Shown: positions 43,701 to 51,771 of the stretch, piece after piece | Layout of the letters: each line of letters starts with the position of its first letter | How positions within the stretch are numbered: position 1 is the stretch's first letter | Source of the DNA: Lachnospiraceae bacterium | GTDB taxonomy: Bacteria > Bacillota > Clostridia > Lachnospirales > Lachnospiraceae | Length of the DNA stretch: 64,000 nt | Reading direction: 5' to 3' | Assembly: GCA_024698145.1 (NCBI GenBank) | Contig: JAILRO010000045.1 | Span: 1 to 64,000 of the forward strand | The notes under the pieces: model-generated | What the model was told of the DNA's origin: nothing | Database searches by the model: none | Seen by the model: only the letters and a program-made list of their open reading frames with translations | Program-made: the position numbers and the translations under genes

Positions 43701-44433
43701 GGGGTATAAAAAGTTTGTTCTTGTTGGACAAGATCTTGCAATAAAAGATAAGCAACGATATGCGGGTGAGGACAATCATGAAGGAATGCTTGAGAGTATT
43801 ACTGTTGATGGATATTATGGGGGCAAAGTTGAAACGTTGCCTGATTTGAAATGCTATCTTGATTGGTATGAAATGATGGCAAGAACAAATCCGGATTTTA
43901 CTATAATTGATGCTACGGAAGGTGGAGCATTAATTAGAGGGACGGTTATACAACCACTTGCTGATATTGAAGAGAAATTTAAAAATGAGCATCATGATTA
44001 TGTGTCATATATTACCAATCAGATGCCATTATTTGTAGGGGAAAGTTATCTACAATTAAATAAGTACATATCAGAAAGCGTTGATCGTTTGAAAAATATG
44101 AAGATCAAACTAATCAATGGGTTGGACATGATTGAATATGGCAAAAAGTTTTTATCTTCGTCCGCCGGTATTGGCAAAGAATTCATAGAATTGAACGAGA
44201 AAATAAGCAACTTGCTTGCAGAATGTGACGAGATGGAAGAAATATATTTTGTAGATGTTCTGATATCGGAGAAACAAGGGGATGTTTTGAACAATATTTA
44301 TAATCAGTCTGATGATCCTATAGAGGAATCAAGACGAATCTTAGATAAATTATATGATTACATATCAGACATAGTAGGAGCAATAGACGAAGTTCAAGAA
44401 ATGTTTAATGAAGTAGTTAACGGCTTGCAGTAA
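40714..44433 (+). CDS. tandem double Maf glycosyltransferase (two DUF115/MptE-like modules)
   Basis: Motility accessory factor expected to transfer CMP-nonulosonic acids to Ser/Thr of flagellin in the cytoplasm. Two complete homologous halves are visible. Half 1 (1-620) has LPVVIVSAGPSLEKNG near 230-245 and DNGGSVSTIAMSLAMQWGYKD near 352-372. Half 2 (about 640-1239) has LPVVLIASGPSLEKNV near 866-881 and NNGGSVATVAFALAQSWGYKK. Each half has its own helical tail ending in repeated SDDPxxExRRILxKL motifs. Single Maf proteins are about 600 residues, so this is an in-frame fusion of two. The gene lies 20 bases after the 88-residue gene. Confidence 0.9.
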   Translation: MQFNANINAITKYNAVIKEYYMRHNCKEPMEGVENSLTKDDCLVLRVNIDGKWYYLGSRYSSKDETTRFLSAFNGVNDYALVVIYGFNNGLLIRDLMAMLPKHVELIVFEPSINLFTYVINNYDIRDLLCETRLHLVVYGINEKDFDILLRSKLNETNYKISIVRELPQYKTVFSDVYNFFYDIQKAAWDNCESDMISGMVQNRREAEHAIRNLRYCFDCYCMEQFKDVFPNNLPVVIVSAGPSLEKNGIFLKKIKGKLLILAVDAALPYLMSIDVIPDIAVTVSPTKDITLKTLYDDERFKDITFAVDATVTYKGLEKVALDGRKLIYASASAPYYKKVFSLGNHNIGELDNGGSVSTIAMSLAMQWGYKDFVFVGLDLSLKPNKLYAGKINDEVIVPEGVIKTEGYYGEDVYTLPPYRLHQDWFEMIIRTHPEFNVYNATEGGVRIKGSKQVDLCNIAEKYIDEEYNYEKIIRSIPSAIHSDYMIKLYSIYSESITRLDVLKKAIEDGRNAINKSINLLDNGVSRTDRKVLELYNEVNKVFFLCENIEESYFVERVIGEEQGQVLEDIYVSEDDPDMEYRRILNKLGTYLEYMHGATDDVKNMFKELLEDVNADYPGLQDAYYNSDHNNTAKDILNRNCAIISRNCSDLFEKLKGIDREEVITTELVETKENNKIIRIINNGEAQYLNSPYYPSKEVERFVAQFNDITDYSIVVMYGFGDGNIARKMIASLGKNVLFFFYEPSLAIFRCAANNYYIGDVLDNDRVKLYVNGINEYCLEEELASVVNESNYNHVIFNTLPKYAQLFAEDYNQIKTRCDVIVSSVERNISTHKWASREEIENNIYNLKHLNACYCEEGLRDIFPTELPVVLIASGPSLEKNVDILARLKNKLLMIAVDTAMPFLMSKGIMPDIIVAVDPKISLSYFECFKDEEVILAYSSALNYKVLDMMKNACKIVVTSTNAYYDKLLQIAGHHMYELNNGGSVATVAFALAQSWGYKKFVLVGQDLAIKDKQRYAGEDNHEGMLESITVDGYYGGKVETLPDLKCYLDWYEMMARTNPDFTIIDATEGGALIRGTVIQPLADIEEKFKNEHHDYVSYITNQMPLFVGESYLQLNKYISESVDRLKNMKIKLINGLDMIEYGKKFLSSSAGIGKEFIELNEKISNLLAECDEMEEIYFVDVLISEKQGDVLNNIYNQSDDPIEESRRILDKLYDYISDIVGAIDEVQEMFNEVVNGLQ

Positions 44434-44434
44434 A

Positions 44435-44463
44435 TTGTAAGTAGTATTGGTGTATGGTATAAT
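44435..44463 (+). promoter_or_regulatory. sigma-A promoter of the aminotransferase-to-pseB operon
   Basis: TTGTAA, 17 bases, TATAAT, with TG one base before the -10 box; it overlaps the end of the tandem maf gene by no coding bases. Confidence 0.65.
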
Positions 44464-44510
44464 AAAAAAACCTATTATTATGTGGAATTATAAAAAGGAT
44501 TATTAAGAAG

Positions 44511-45638
44511 ATGGATATTATAAAAAGGAATATTTTATTAAATCCCGGCCCGTCAACAACGACAAATTCTGTTAAAATGGCGCAGGTGGTTCCGGATATT
44601 TGTCCGAGAGAAAAGGATTTTTCTATATTAATGCAGCAGCTAAGAACTGATTTGGTAAGGATAGTTCATGGTGACTTAGATAAATATACAGCTGTACTTT
44701 TTTGTGGATCTGGAACCATTAACATAGATGTATGTATCAACTCGCTTGTTCCCGAGGGTAAAAAGATATTAGTAGTGAATAATGGATTATACAGTACACG
44801 TGCAGTTGAGATTTGTAATAGTTACAATATTCAGTGTGTTGATATGAAATATTCCATTACTGAATTGCCTAATTTAGATGAAATTGAAAGTGCGTTGAGA
44901 GATGATGATATAGCGGTGGTATATACGACACATCAGGAAACGGGAACAGGTCTGCTTAATCCAATTAGAGAGATAGGAGAATTAGCTCATAAATATGGAG
45001 CGATATTTGTTGTTGACACAACATCAACTTATGCGATGGTTCCAATAGATGTTGAGAGGGATAATATAGATTTTTGTATGGCGTCGGCACAAAAGGGGTT
45101 GATGGCGATGACGGGCTTATCTTTTGTTATTGGGAATAAAAAAGTTATAGAACAGTCGAAGAATTATCCTATGCGTTCATATTATTGCAATCTTTATATG
45201 CAGTATGAGTTTTTTGAGCGAACCGGTGAGATGCATTTCACGCCACCTGTTCAGACGGTGTATGCTGCAGTTCAAGCAATGAAAGAATATTGGCAAGAGG
45301 GTGAGCAGGCTAAATGGGCGAGGCACACAAGAGTTTTTGATGCTATTCATAAAGGACTTGATGAATTAGGATTTAAGGATGCAATCAGACGAGAGTGGCA
45401 GGCTGGGCTTGTTATTTCTGTACTATACCCTGATGATGATGCGTGGGATTTTTATAGAATTCATGATTACTGTTATTCAAAAGGATTTACTATTTTCCCC
45501 GGTAGGATTGAGGCAAAGAACACTTTTCGTTTATGTGCATTGGGAGCGATAGATGAGTGCGATATAGAAGATTTCTTTGCTGTATTTCGAGAAGGATTAG
45601 AAAAAATTGGGGTTAAAACGCCTGTTACATATTTGTAG
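44511..45638 (+). CDS. PhnW-like class V aminotransferase (2-aminoethylphosphonate:pyruvate type)
   Basis: PLP enzyme of fold type I, subgroup IV (375 residues). It opens with LLNPGPSTTTNSVKMAQ, the phosphonate-aminotransferase signature, and continues with VLFCGSGTINIDVCINS, YTTHQETGTGLLNPI, and VDTTSTYAMVPID. The PLP lysine is expected in MASAQKGLMAMTGLS (near 192-198). Family members interconvert 2-aminoethylphosphonate and phosphonoacetaldehyde. No phosphonopyruvate mutase or decarboxylase is in the window. In this glycan island it may make an aminoethylphosphonate donor with the gene at 46730. Alternative: amination of another aldehyde in glycan synthesis. Confidence 0.8.
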   Translation: MDIIKRNILLNPGPSTTTNSVKMAQVVPDICPREKDFSILMQQLRTDLVRIVHGDLDKYTAVLFCGSGTINIDVCINSLVPEGKKILVVNNGLYSTRAVEICNSYNIQCVDMKYSITELPNLDEIESALRDDDIAVVYTTHQETGTGLLNPIREIGELAHKYGAIFVVDTTSTYAMVPIDVERDNIDFCMASAQKGLMAMTGLSFVIGNKKVIEQSKNYPMRSYYCNLYMQYEFFERTGEMHFTPPVQTVYAAVQAMKEYWQEGEQAKWARHTRVFDAIHKGLDELGFKDAIRREWQAGLVISVLYPDDDAWDFYRIHDYCYSKGFTIFPGRIEAKNTFRLCALGAIDECDIEDFFAVFREGLEKIGVKTPVTYL

Positions 45639-45670
45639 GATAGGATAAGTTAATATTAGAGGGTGTTGAT

Positions 45671-46696
45671 ATGAAAAAAATAATTTTGTATGCACGAAAT
45701 AGAGATGACCTAAATGAAATGCTAGAATATGATAAAGCAACATGGACTTCTGGCCATGTTATTTGTGTTATATCTGATTCAAAGGATTTGTGGGGAAAGA
45801 ATTTTCTAGACGACGTAATACTTCCTCCGGAAAAGATTTCGTTGTTTGAATATGATTATATTGTTCTATTTGGAAAGATTGAAATGAGCCGTTCTTTAAA
45901 GAAGAGGTTGATTGATAGAGCGGGAATAGCCGAGAAAAAGATTGTTCATTATTCAGAGATTTTTCAATTTAATTCCGGTGTACATTCGGTTGATTGGTCA
46001 TCTATAAAGAATATTAAGGAATTAAGAGCAGCCCTAGGTGAATGCGACGATTTGAACGATATTGAACAGTGGTATTATAAATTACCGCACCGCGTTATTA
46101 ACAAATATGTTCACTATTTGGATGTATATAACAGACATCTTTCAAGATTCAGAGGGAAAGATTGTGTAATAGTAGAAGTAGGAGTTTTTAAAGGTGGCTC
46201 TATGCAAATGTGGAAGCATTGGCTTGGTGATAAGGCTCAGGTTATCGGTGTCGATATAGATGAACATGTAAAAGAGTATGAAGAAGATAGAATTAAAATA
46301 GAAATAGGTTCCCAGTCGGATCGAGAGTTTTGGAAATATTTTAGAGAAAAGTATCCTAGAGTTGATATTTTTTTGGACGATGGTGGGCATACAATGGAAC
46401 AACAAATTGTCACATTCGAAGAGATGTTTCCACATATATCAAATGGTGGGGTATATTTGTGTGAAGACTTACATACATCATATTGGGATAATTTTGGAGG
46501 AGGATATAAAGAAGCCGGTTCGTTTGTGGAATACAGCAAAAATTTCATAGACTATATACATGCATGGCATTCTATTCAATTTGAGGAAAACCAATACACG
46601 AGATCTATGAATAGTATACATTATTATAACAGTATGTGCGTTATTGAGAAACAAGAAATGTATCCGCCGGTTGCTGTGCTTACAGGAATGGAATAA
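45671..46696 (+). CDS. class I SAM-dependent methyltransferase (CmcI/Methyltransf_24-like) with N-terminal domain
   Basis: A 341-residue protein. The C-terminal 220 residues carry the SAM-binding glycine loop VIVEVGVFKGGSMQMWKHW, acidic strand VIGVDIDEHV and the DIFLDDGGHTMEQQI metal/catalytic region, as in CmcI-type O-methyltransferases acting on sugars. The N-terminal 120 residues have a separate alpha-beta fold (MKKIILYARNRDDLNEML). It belongs to the operon starting at 44511 and probably methylates a glycan sugar or substituent. Confidence 0.78.
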   Translation: MKKIILYARNRDDLNEMLEYDKATWTSGHVICVISDSKDLWGKNFLDDVILPPEKISLFEYDYIVLFGKIEMSRSLKKRLIDRAGIAEKKIVHYSEIFQFNSGVHSVDWSSIKNIKELRAALGECDDLNDIEQWYYKLPHRVINKYVHYLDVYNRHLSRFRGKDCVIVEVGVFKGGSMQMWKHWLGDKAQVIGVDIDEHVKEYEEDRIKIEIGSQSDREFWKYFREKYPRVDIFLDDGGHTMEQQIVTFEEMFPHISNGGVYLCEDLHTSYWDNFGGGYKEAGSFVEYSKNFIDYIHAWHSIQFEENQYTRSMNSIHYYNSMCVIEKQEMYPPVAVLTGME

Positions 46697-46729
46697 AAAG
46701 TAATATACACTTAATTGGAGGATTATAGT

Positions 46730-47155
46730 ATGAGTACTAAAAAAACGGTTTATGTTCCCATGGCTGTGGATATTGTTCATCCGGGGCATATTAACATCAT
46801 CAAGAAAGCGGCAGAACTTGGAGAGGTGACAGTCGGACTTTTTACGAATGAAGCAATTGCATCATATAAGGCAGAACCATATATGGATTATGAAATGCGT
46901 AAAATAGTCATAGAAAATGTTAAAGGGGTAGAACACGTTATACCTCAAGAGACAAGGGACTATGAACCCAATTTAAGGAAGCTAAAACCCGATTACATGG
47001 TGCACGGAACAGATTGGAGAGAAGGACCACTTGCAGATGTGCGTGCAAAAGCTATTTCAATAATGGCCGAATGGGGAGGTAAAATTGTGGAACCTGAATA
47101 TACAAAAGGTGTATCATCATCTTCAATAAAAAAAGAAATTCGAGAAAGAAAATAG
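46730..47155 (+). CDS. cytidylyltransferase-family nucleotidyltransferase (PepM-linked type)
   Basis: A 141-residue nucleotidyltransferase with the HIGH-like motif VDIVHPGHINIIKKAAEL near residues 12-29 and ISSTALK-like C-terminus VSSSSIKKEIRER. It closely resembles the domain often fused to phosphoenolpyruvate phosphomutase in phosphonate-glycan loci (ENVKGVEHVIPQETRDY, PDYMVHGTDWREG). Such domains are expected to make CMP- or CDP-phosphonate or phospho-alcohol donors. Start ATG 46730 follows GGAGG. It sits between a methyltransferase and pseF, with LicD and PhnW-like genes nearby, consistent with making a donor for a LicD-type transferase. Confidence 0.78.
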   Translation: MSTKKTVYVPMAVDIVHPGHINIIKKAAELGEVTVGLFTNEAIASYKAEPYMDYEMRKIVIENVKGVEHVIPQETRDYEPNLRKLKPDYMVHGTDWREGPLADVRAKAISIMAEWGGKIVEPEYTKGVSSSSIKKEIRERK

Positions 47156-47175
47156 TATTGGAAGGATGTATAGAC

Positions 47176-47862
47176 ATGGAGACATTAGCTATAATTACTG
47201 CAAGGGGAGGGAGTAAAAGAATTCCCCGAAAAAACATAAAAGATTTTTGTGGAAAACCTATTATTGCATATTCTATAGAAGCAGCGATTGAATCTGGGCT
47301 ATTTAGTGAGGTGATGGTTTCCACAGATAGTGAAGAAATAGCTGATGTTGCCAGACGGTATGGCGCAAGTGTGCCATTTATGAGAAGTGAGAGGACTTCT
47401 GATGATTATGCAACAACGCATGATGTATTAAAGGAAGTGTTGCAGGAGTATGGGAAAAGGGATAAGAATTATGATATTTTTGCTTGTCTTTATCCAACAG
47501 CACCATTTGTCACAGCAAGAAAATTAATAGATGCGTATGAGTTGATTAAAAAAGAAGAGGCAGATGCGGTTTACCCGGTTGTAAAATATTCATTCCCACC
47601 ACAAAGAGCATTTATTATTAAGGATGGTTTTTTAAAATATCAATACCCTGAAAATATTAATAAAAGATCTCAGGATCTTGAACCGATATATCATGATTGC
47701 GGGCAATTCTATTTTAAGAGGGCAAGGAATATTCTTAATGATATTGCTGAAGAAAAGCGAATTCCTTTTATAGTGAATGAAATGGAAGTTCAAGATATTG
47801 ATAATGAGGAAGATTGGAAAATTGCTGAGATAAAATATCAGTCAATGATTGTTAAAAAATAG
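47176..47862 (+). CDS. pseF: pseudaminic acid cytidylyltransferase
   Basis: Activates pseudaminic acid to CMP-pseudaminic acid (228 residues). The nucleotide loop ITARGGSKRIPRKNIKDF, the STDSEEIADVA motif and the PseF-type C-terminal blocks SQDLEPIYHDCGQFYF and MEVQDIDNEEDWKIAEIKY are visible and match PseF better than NeuA. ATG 47176 with GAAGGATG is preferred to the upstream TTG. With PseB and PseH downstream it covers part of the pseudaminic acid route; PseC, PseG and PseI are not in the window. Confidence 0.85.
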   Translation: METLAIITARGGSKRIPRKNIKDFCGKPIIAYSIEAAIESGLFSEVMVSTDSEEIADVARRYGASVPFMRSERTSDDYATTHDVLKEVLQEYGKRDKNYDIFACLYPTAPFVTARKLIDAYELIKKEEADAVYPVVKYSFPPQRAFIIKDGFLKYQYPENINKRSQDLEPIYHDCGQFYFKRARNILNDIAEEKRIPFIVNEMEVQDIDNEEDWKIAEIKYQSMIVKK

Positions 47863-47897
47863 TACTGTTTGACTGTGAATAAGGAGAAAGTATTTTT

Positions 47898-49532
47898 ATG
47901 AGCAAAATAGCAGTTTTATCAAATGTTAATATGGATGCAATTGTTAAGAATCTCCAACGAAAATATGAGGTTTTTTCGCCGGCTGGGTACGGTAATGTGG
48001 TGGAAGAATTATCCAATGCAGGTTCCGAGTTAAATGCATTTAAACCGGATATCTGTTTTATTATTATTGATGCAAGCGCTATGTTTGATAGATACGACCG
48101 TTTTGAAGAAGGAGCGGGTGTAATAACCTCTTTTTTTGGTATTCTTGAGTCTGCTATGGGGACTAATACAACTTATTATATAAATGATTTGGACTTCAGA
48201 TCGGACGTTTTAAAAACAGATATAATTGATAATATTCAGGAACTATATGCAGCAGAGTGGACGAGTGCGTTTTTTGAGTTTTCAAAAAAACATAATAATG
48301 TTCATATGTTGACATTTTCTTCATTAGTTAAACGGATAGGCTCTTGTGATTTTTATTCAGCAAAGATGTGGTATTTGGGTAGAATTCCATTTTCTGTGCT
48401 TGGACGCAACGAAATACAAAATGAGATAGAAAAATGTATAAAACTGCATGAGGGTATGTGTGTAAAGAAAGTATTATTGCTGGATCTTGATAATACTTTG
48501 TGGGGAGGCATATGCGGAGAGGGCAAAGTAATTTTGTCTGATGAGAATGTTGGTCTGATTTATAAAGATTTGCAGTATGTTATAAAACGAATGAAAAGAA
48601 GCGGGGTTATATTAGGCATTGTTTCAAAAAATAATGAAGAAGATGCCCTTGATGTATTACGTAACAATCAGCATATGATATTGGAAGAGTCAGATTTTGC
48701 CATCATGAAGATTAATTGGGAGAATAAGGATAAGAATATAAGAGAAATCGCGGATGAACTTAATGTTGGTTTGTCTTCGATTGTTTTTTTTGATGATAGC
48801 GAAAATGAAAGAATGCTTGTAAAAACGATGCTGCCGGAAGTGACGGTTCCTGATTTCCCGGATAAGACAGAAAATCTTCCTGAGTGTATGGTGAATATAT
48901 TTTTCGAATATTTTGATAAAGAAAACTATACACTTGAAGATAGTAAGAAGACAGAATTGTATAGACAGAATAAGGAGAGAGAACTTTTTAAGCAACGGAG
49001 TATATCGTACGAAGATTATCTAAAAGAACTAAAAATAAAAATCTATCCGGTATCTGCGAAAGAAAATGAAGAAAGAGTATATCAGTTGGTACACAAGACA
49101 AACCAGTTTAATCTTACTACAAAAAGATACTCTAGGGATGATTTGCATGAAATGCTTAATAGCGATGAGTATATTGTTTATACATTTGACATAAAAGACA
49201 AATTTGGAGATAATGGTATTACAGCTGTTGTCATTGTATCTTTAAGTGATGTTGCAGAAATAGACACTTTTATCATGAGCTGTAGAATAATGGGTCGCAA
49301 AATAGAGGATTCAATAATTGCCTATGTAGAAAACAAATTAAAAATAAATGGTTTTGGTGTAGTCAGAGCATCCTATATAAATACGGAAAAGAACAAACCT
49401 GTTGAAAAATTGTATGATGGGTTAGGATATAAGTGCATTGAATGTTCCAATGGATTAAAGAGATATGAACTGAAACTATGCGACGTGCAAAAAAGAGAAC
49501 TTTATGCCGAAATTAGTGAGAGAGAGGATTAA
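47898..49532 (+). CDS. FkbH-like HAD-IIIC protein
   Basis: A 544-residue three-part protein: an N-terminal alpha-beta domain (1-185), a HAD phosphatase domain with the nucleophile motif LLLDLDNTLWGGICGEG near residues 193-209 and VFFDDSENERML, and a C-terminal GNAT-like region (VYQLVHKTNQFNLTTKRYS). FkbH proteins load a glyceryl group from 1,3-bisphosphoglycerate onto an acyl carrier protein. The adjacent 73-residue ACP gene supports this. In glycan islands the product could acylate a sugar with a glyceryl or related group. Confidence 0.85.
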   Translation: MSKIAVLSNVNMDAIVKNLQRKYEVFSPAGYGNVVEELSNAGSELNAFKPDICFIIIDASAMFDRYDRFEEGAGVITSFFGILESAMGTNTTYYINDLDFRSDVLKTDIIDNIQELYAAEWTSAFFEFSKKHNNVHMLTFSSLVKRIGSCDFYSAKMWYLGRIPFSVLGRNEIQNEIEKCIKLHEGMCVKKVLLLDLDNTLWGGICGEGKVILSDENVGLIYKDLQYVIKRMKRSGVILGIVSKNNEEDALDVLRNNQHMILEESDFAIMKINWENKDKNIREIADELNVGLSSIVFFDDSENERMLVKTMLPEVTVPDFPDKTENLPECMVNIFFEYFDKENYTLEDSKKTELYRQNKERELFKQRSISYEDYLKELKIKIYPVSAKENEERVYQLVHKTNQFNLTTKRYSRDDLHEMLNSDEYIVYTFDIKDKFGDNGITAVVIVSLSDVAEIDTFIMSCRIMGRKIEDSIIAYVENKLKINGFGVVRASYINTEKNKPVEKLYDGLGYKCIECSNGLKRYELKLCDVQKRELYAEISERED

Positions 49533-49534
49533 TT

Positions 49535-49756
49535 ATGAGAGAGAAGGTATATGACATCATTTCAAAAAAATTGGAAATGGATATTAATGATATAAATGAT
49601 GAGCTTAGGATAGCAGATGTTGAAGCGTGGGATTCTCTTACGTATCTATTGATATTAGAGGAAATAGAAATGGCTACCGGTAAAACAATTCCGATTGAAA
49701 AGGCAGCAGAAGCGGAATCTGTTGGTCAGCTTGTGGAATGGTTGGAGGAAGAATGA
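49535..49756 (+). CDS. acyl carrier protein
   Basis: A 73-residue phosphopantetheine carrier; the attachment serine is S34 in AWDSLTYL. It follows the FkbH-like gene by two bases and overlaps the acetyltransferase start (ATGA). It is the probable acceptor for a glyceryl group made by the FkbH protein and distinct from the housekeeping fatty-acid ACP, which has DSLD. Confidence 0.88.
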   Translation: MREKVYDIISKKLEMDINDINDELRIADVEAWDSLTYLLILEEIEMATGKTIPIEKAAEAESVGQLVEWLEEE

Positions 49757-50301
49757 ACATAAAGTTGAGAAGGCTTGTTGAATCGGATCTTGAACGTGTA
49801 ATGGAATGGCGCATGAAGCCGGAAGTTACAAAATGGATGTATACAGATCCAAAACTTACGATGGAAAAGCAAATATCATGGTACAATTCGATAAAAACCT
49901 CACAGGACGACATGTATTGGATAATTGAGGTTGATAATACACCTGTGGGTTTGATGAATATAAAGCACATAGATTATAAAGATTCAAAATGTAGCTGGGG
50001 TTATTATGTCGGGGAGCAGAAATATAAATCTTTAAAACTTGCTTTGACTCTGGAGTGGAATCTATATGACTATGTTTTCGATGTTTTGAAATTAAACTAT
50101 TTAAATAATGAGGTGTTGGGCATTAATAAAGGGGTTATCGCACTTCATAAACAATGTGGCAGCAGAGTGGTCGGAGTTGATGAGTCTGCCGTAGAGAAGA
50201 ATGGTGAAAAATATGACGTTGTTAATATGACAATTTCAAAAACAGAATGGATGACAAGAAGAGATAAAATTACGTATGAGAAGGTGGTGTTTGAAGATTG
50301 A
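49753..50301 (+). CDS. pseH: PseH-like GNAT acetyltransferase
   Basis: A GNAT-fold N-acetyltransferase of 182 residues. LRRLVESDLERVMEWRMKPEVTKWM and the YYVGEQKYKSLKLALTLEWNLYDYVFDVLKL block match PseH, which acetylates UDP-4-amino-4,6-dideoxy-AltNAc in the pseudaminic acid route. ATG 49753 is chosen with TTGGAGGAAGA upstream, overlapping the ACP stop. It overlaps the next broken gene by four bases. Confidence 0.8.
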   Translation: MNIKLRRLVESDLERVMEWRMKPEVTKWMYTDPKLTMEKQISWYNSIKTSQDDMYWIIEVDNTPVGLMNIKHIDYKDSKCSWGYYVGEQKYKSLKLALTLEWNLYDYVFDVLKLNYLNNEVLGINKGVIALHKQCGSRVVGVDESAVEKNGEKYDVVNMTISKTEWMTRRDKITYEKVVFED

Positions 50302-50628
50302 AGGTGCATCATATTGCATACGTCGTTAAAGACATACATGAGGTTGCGGTTAAATTTAAAAAACTTGGATATCTGATACCCTGATTGAACTGGTAGAGCC
50401 GTCAGGAGAAGATAATGATGTAGATAAACTCCTCAAAAAATCAAAGGGGATTTCGTCTTTGTATCATATGTGTTATGAGTGTGACAAATCAATTGAGGAA
50501 ACGATGACGTTGCGTAAAAATCAAGGCTTTTTAGTTGTGAAAAGCCATTGGAAGCTCCTGCAATTGGTGGTCGTAAAGTTGCATTTCTTTTCTCTAAGCA
50601 AACTGGGTTGATAGAGATTGTTGAATAG
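50298..50628 (+). pseudogene. broken VOC/glyoxalase-like gene
   Basis: A TTG start at 50298 (overlapping the pseH stop) opens VHHIAYVVKDIHEVAVKF, a vicinal-oxygen-chelate start like methylmalonyl-CoA epimerase and relatives. A stop at 50382-50384 ends it after 28 residues, next to an apparent deletion. Frame 2 then continues DTLIELVEPSGEDNDVDKL and SLYHMCYECDKSIEETM. A second frameshift near 50541-50550 moves to the frame ending GGRKVAFLFSKQTGLIEI and a stop at 50628. The pieces add up to a VOC protein lacking part of its first half. In intact islands such a gene pairs with fkbH and acp. It is probably non-functional, unless the sequence contains assembly errors. Confidence 0.7.
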
Positions 50629-50658
50629 TGGGAGAAAGACAAAAAGGAGAGTGTTGGG

Positions 50659-51648
50659 ATGTTAAATGACAAAGTGGTTTTGATTACAGGTGGAACAGGT
50701 TCTTTTGGTAAAAAATTTCTAGAAATGATATTTGAAAAATATACTCCTAAAAAAGTTATTATATATTCTAGGGATGAGTATAAGCAAAGTGTAATGCAGG
50801 CAGAATATAAGGACAAAATAGATATGAAACGCGTTCGTTTCTTTATAGGGGATGTAAGAGATAGAGAAAGATTGTATAGAGCTTTTTATGGAGTTGACTA
50901 TGTTATTCATGCTGCAGCCTTAAAGCAAGTCCCTACGTGTGAATATAATCCTATGGAAGCTATAAAAACCAATATTCACGGTGCTCAGAATATAATAGAT
51001 GCGGCATTGGACAGAGGAGTTAAGAAAGTAGTTGCCTTGTCTACAGATAAAGCTGTTAATCCAATTAATTTATATGGTGGAACAAAATTAGTTTCCGACA
51101 AATTGTTTATCGCTGCAAATGCATATAGTGGTGAGAGCGGAACAGTCTTTTCTGTTGTAAGATATGGTAATGTTGCGGGAAGTAGAGGATCGGTTATTCC
51201 TATATGGGATAAAATAATAAATGAGGGTGGAACAAAACTTGGAGTGACGGATTTACGAATGACTCGTTTTTGGATTACCTTGGAACAAGGAGTTGAGCTT
51301 GTTTTTAAGGCGTTGGAGGAGTCAAAAGGTGGAGAAACATACATATCCAAAATACCTTCGTTTTATATCAAGGACCTTGCAAAGGCCATGCTTCCGGAGT
51401 GCACTATTGAGGAGATAGGAATACGAGAGGGAGAGAAGTTACATGAAGTGATGGTTACAAAGGATGATTCAAGGAGTACATATGAATATGAAAAGCATTA
51501 TATAATATATCCAAACTATATATGGGCAAATCCTGGAAACATAATTCCTGGTGGTAAGCTTGTTGATGAGGGGTTTGAATATAATTCCGGTAATAATACT
51601 GAGTGGTTGGATGTTAATGAACTAAAAGAAGCAATTAAGAATATCTGA
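50659..51648 (+). CDS. pseB: UDP-N-acetylglucosamine 4,6-dehydratase (inverting)
   Basis: First enzyme of pseudaminic acid synthesis, converting UDP-GlcNAc to the 4-keto-6-deoxy-L-arabino sugar (329 residues, cytoplasmic). The NAD(P) loop LITGGTGSFGKKFLE is at residues about 8-22, then IHAAALKQVPTCEYNPMEAI and the LSTDKAVNPINLYGGTK catalytic region. This is the short, soluble PseB form, not the large membrane dehydratase. It ends the plus-strand operon and converges on the DUF616 gene. Confidence 0.93.
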   Translation: MLNDKVVLITGGTGSFGKKFLEMIFEKYTPKKVIIYSRDEYKQSVMQAEYKDKIDMKRVRFFIGDVRDRERLYRAFYGVDYVIHAAALKQVPTCEYNPMEAIKTNIHGAQNIIDAALDRGVKKVVALSTDKAVNPINLYGGTKLVSDKLFIAANAYSGESGTVFSVVRYGNVAGSRGSVIPIWDKIINEGGTKLGVTDLRMTRFWITLEQGVELVFKALEESKGGETYISKIPSFYIKDLAKAMLPECTIEEIGIREGEKLHEVMVTKDDSRSTYEYEKHYIIYPNYIWANPGNIIPGGKLVDEGFEYNSGNNTEWLDVNELKEAIKNI

Positions 51649-51720
51649 TAATGTTCGTATATGACAAAAAGAGTACGGGTTAGTGGGGAGAAGATACTAA
51701 TCTGTTCCTTTAAGTTTTTT

Positions 51721-51755
51721 GTAACCCCTGCTATGTTTGAAATGGCAGGGGTTAC
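51721..51755. terminator. hairpin between convergent pseB and glycosyltransferase genes
   Basis: A perfect 11-pair stem (51721-51731 with 51745-51755). It lies between convergent genes; neither side has a strong T run directly after the stem, so termination strength is uncertain. Confidence 0.6.
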
Positions 51756-51771
51756 ATTATAGATAATATTA

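Noticed and set aside
46730-47155. Complete PEP phosphomutase
   Set aside because: Only the nucleotidyltransferase part is present; no mutase barrel is found in the window.
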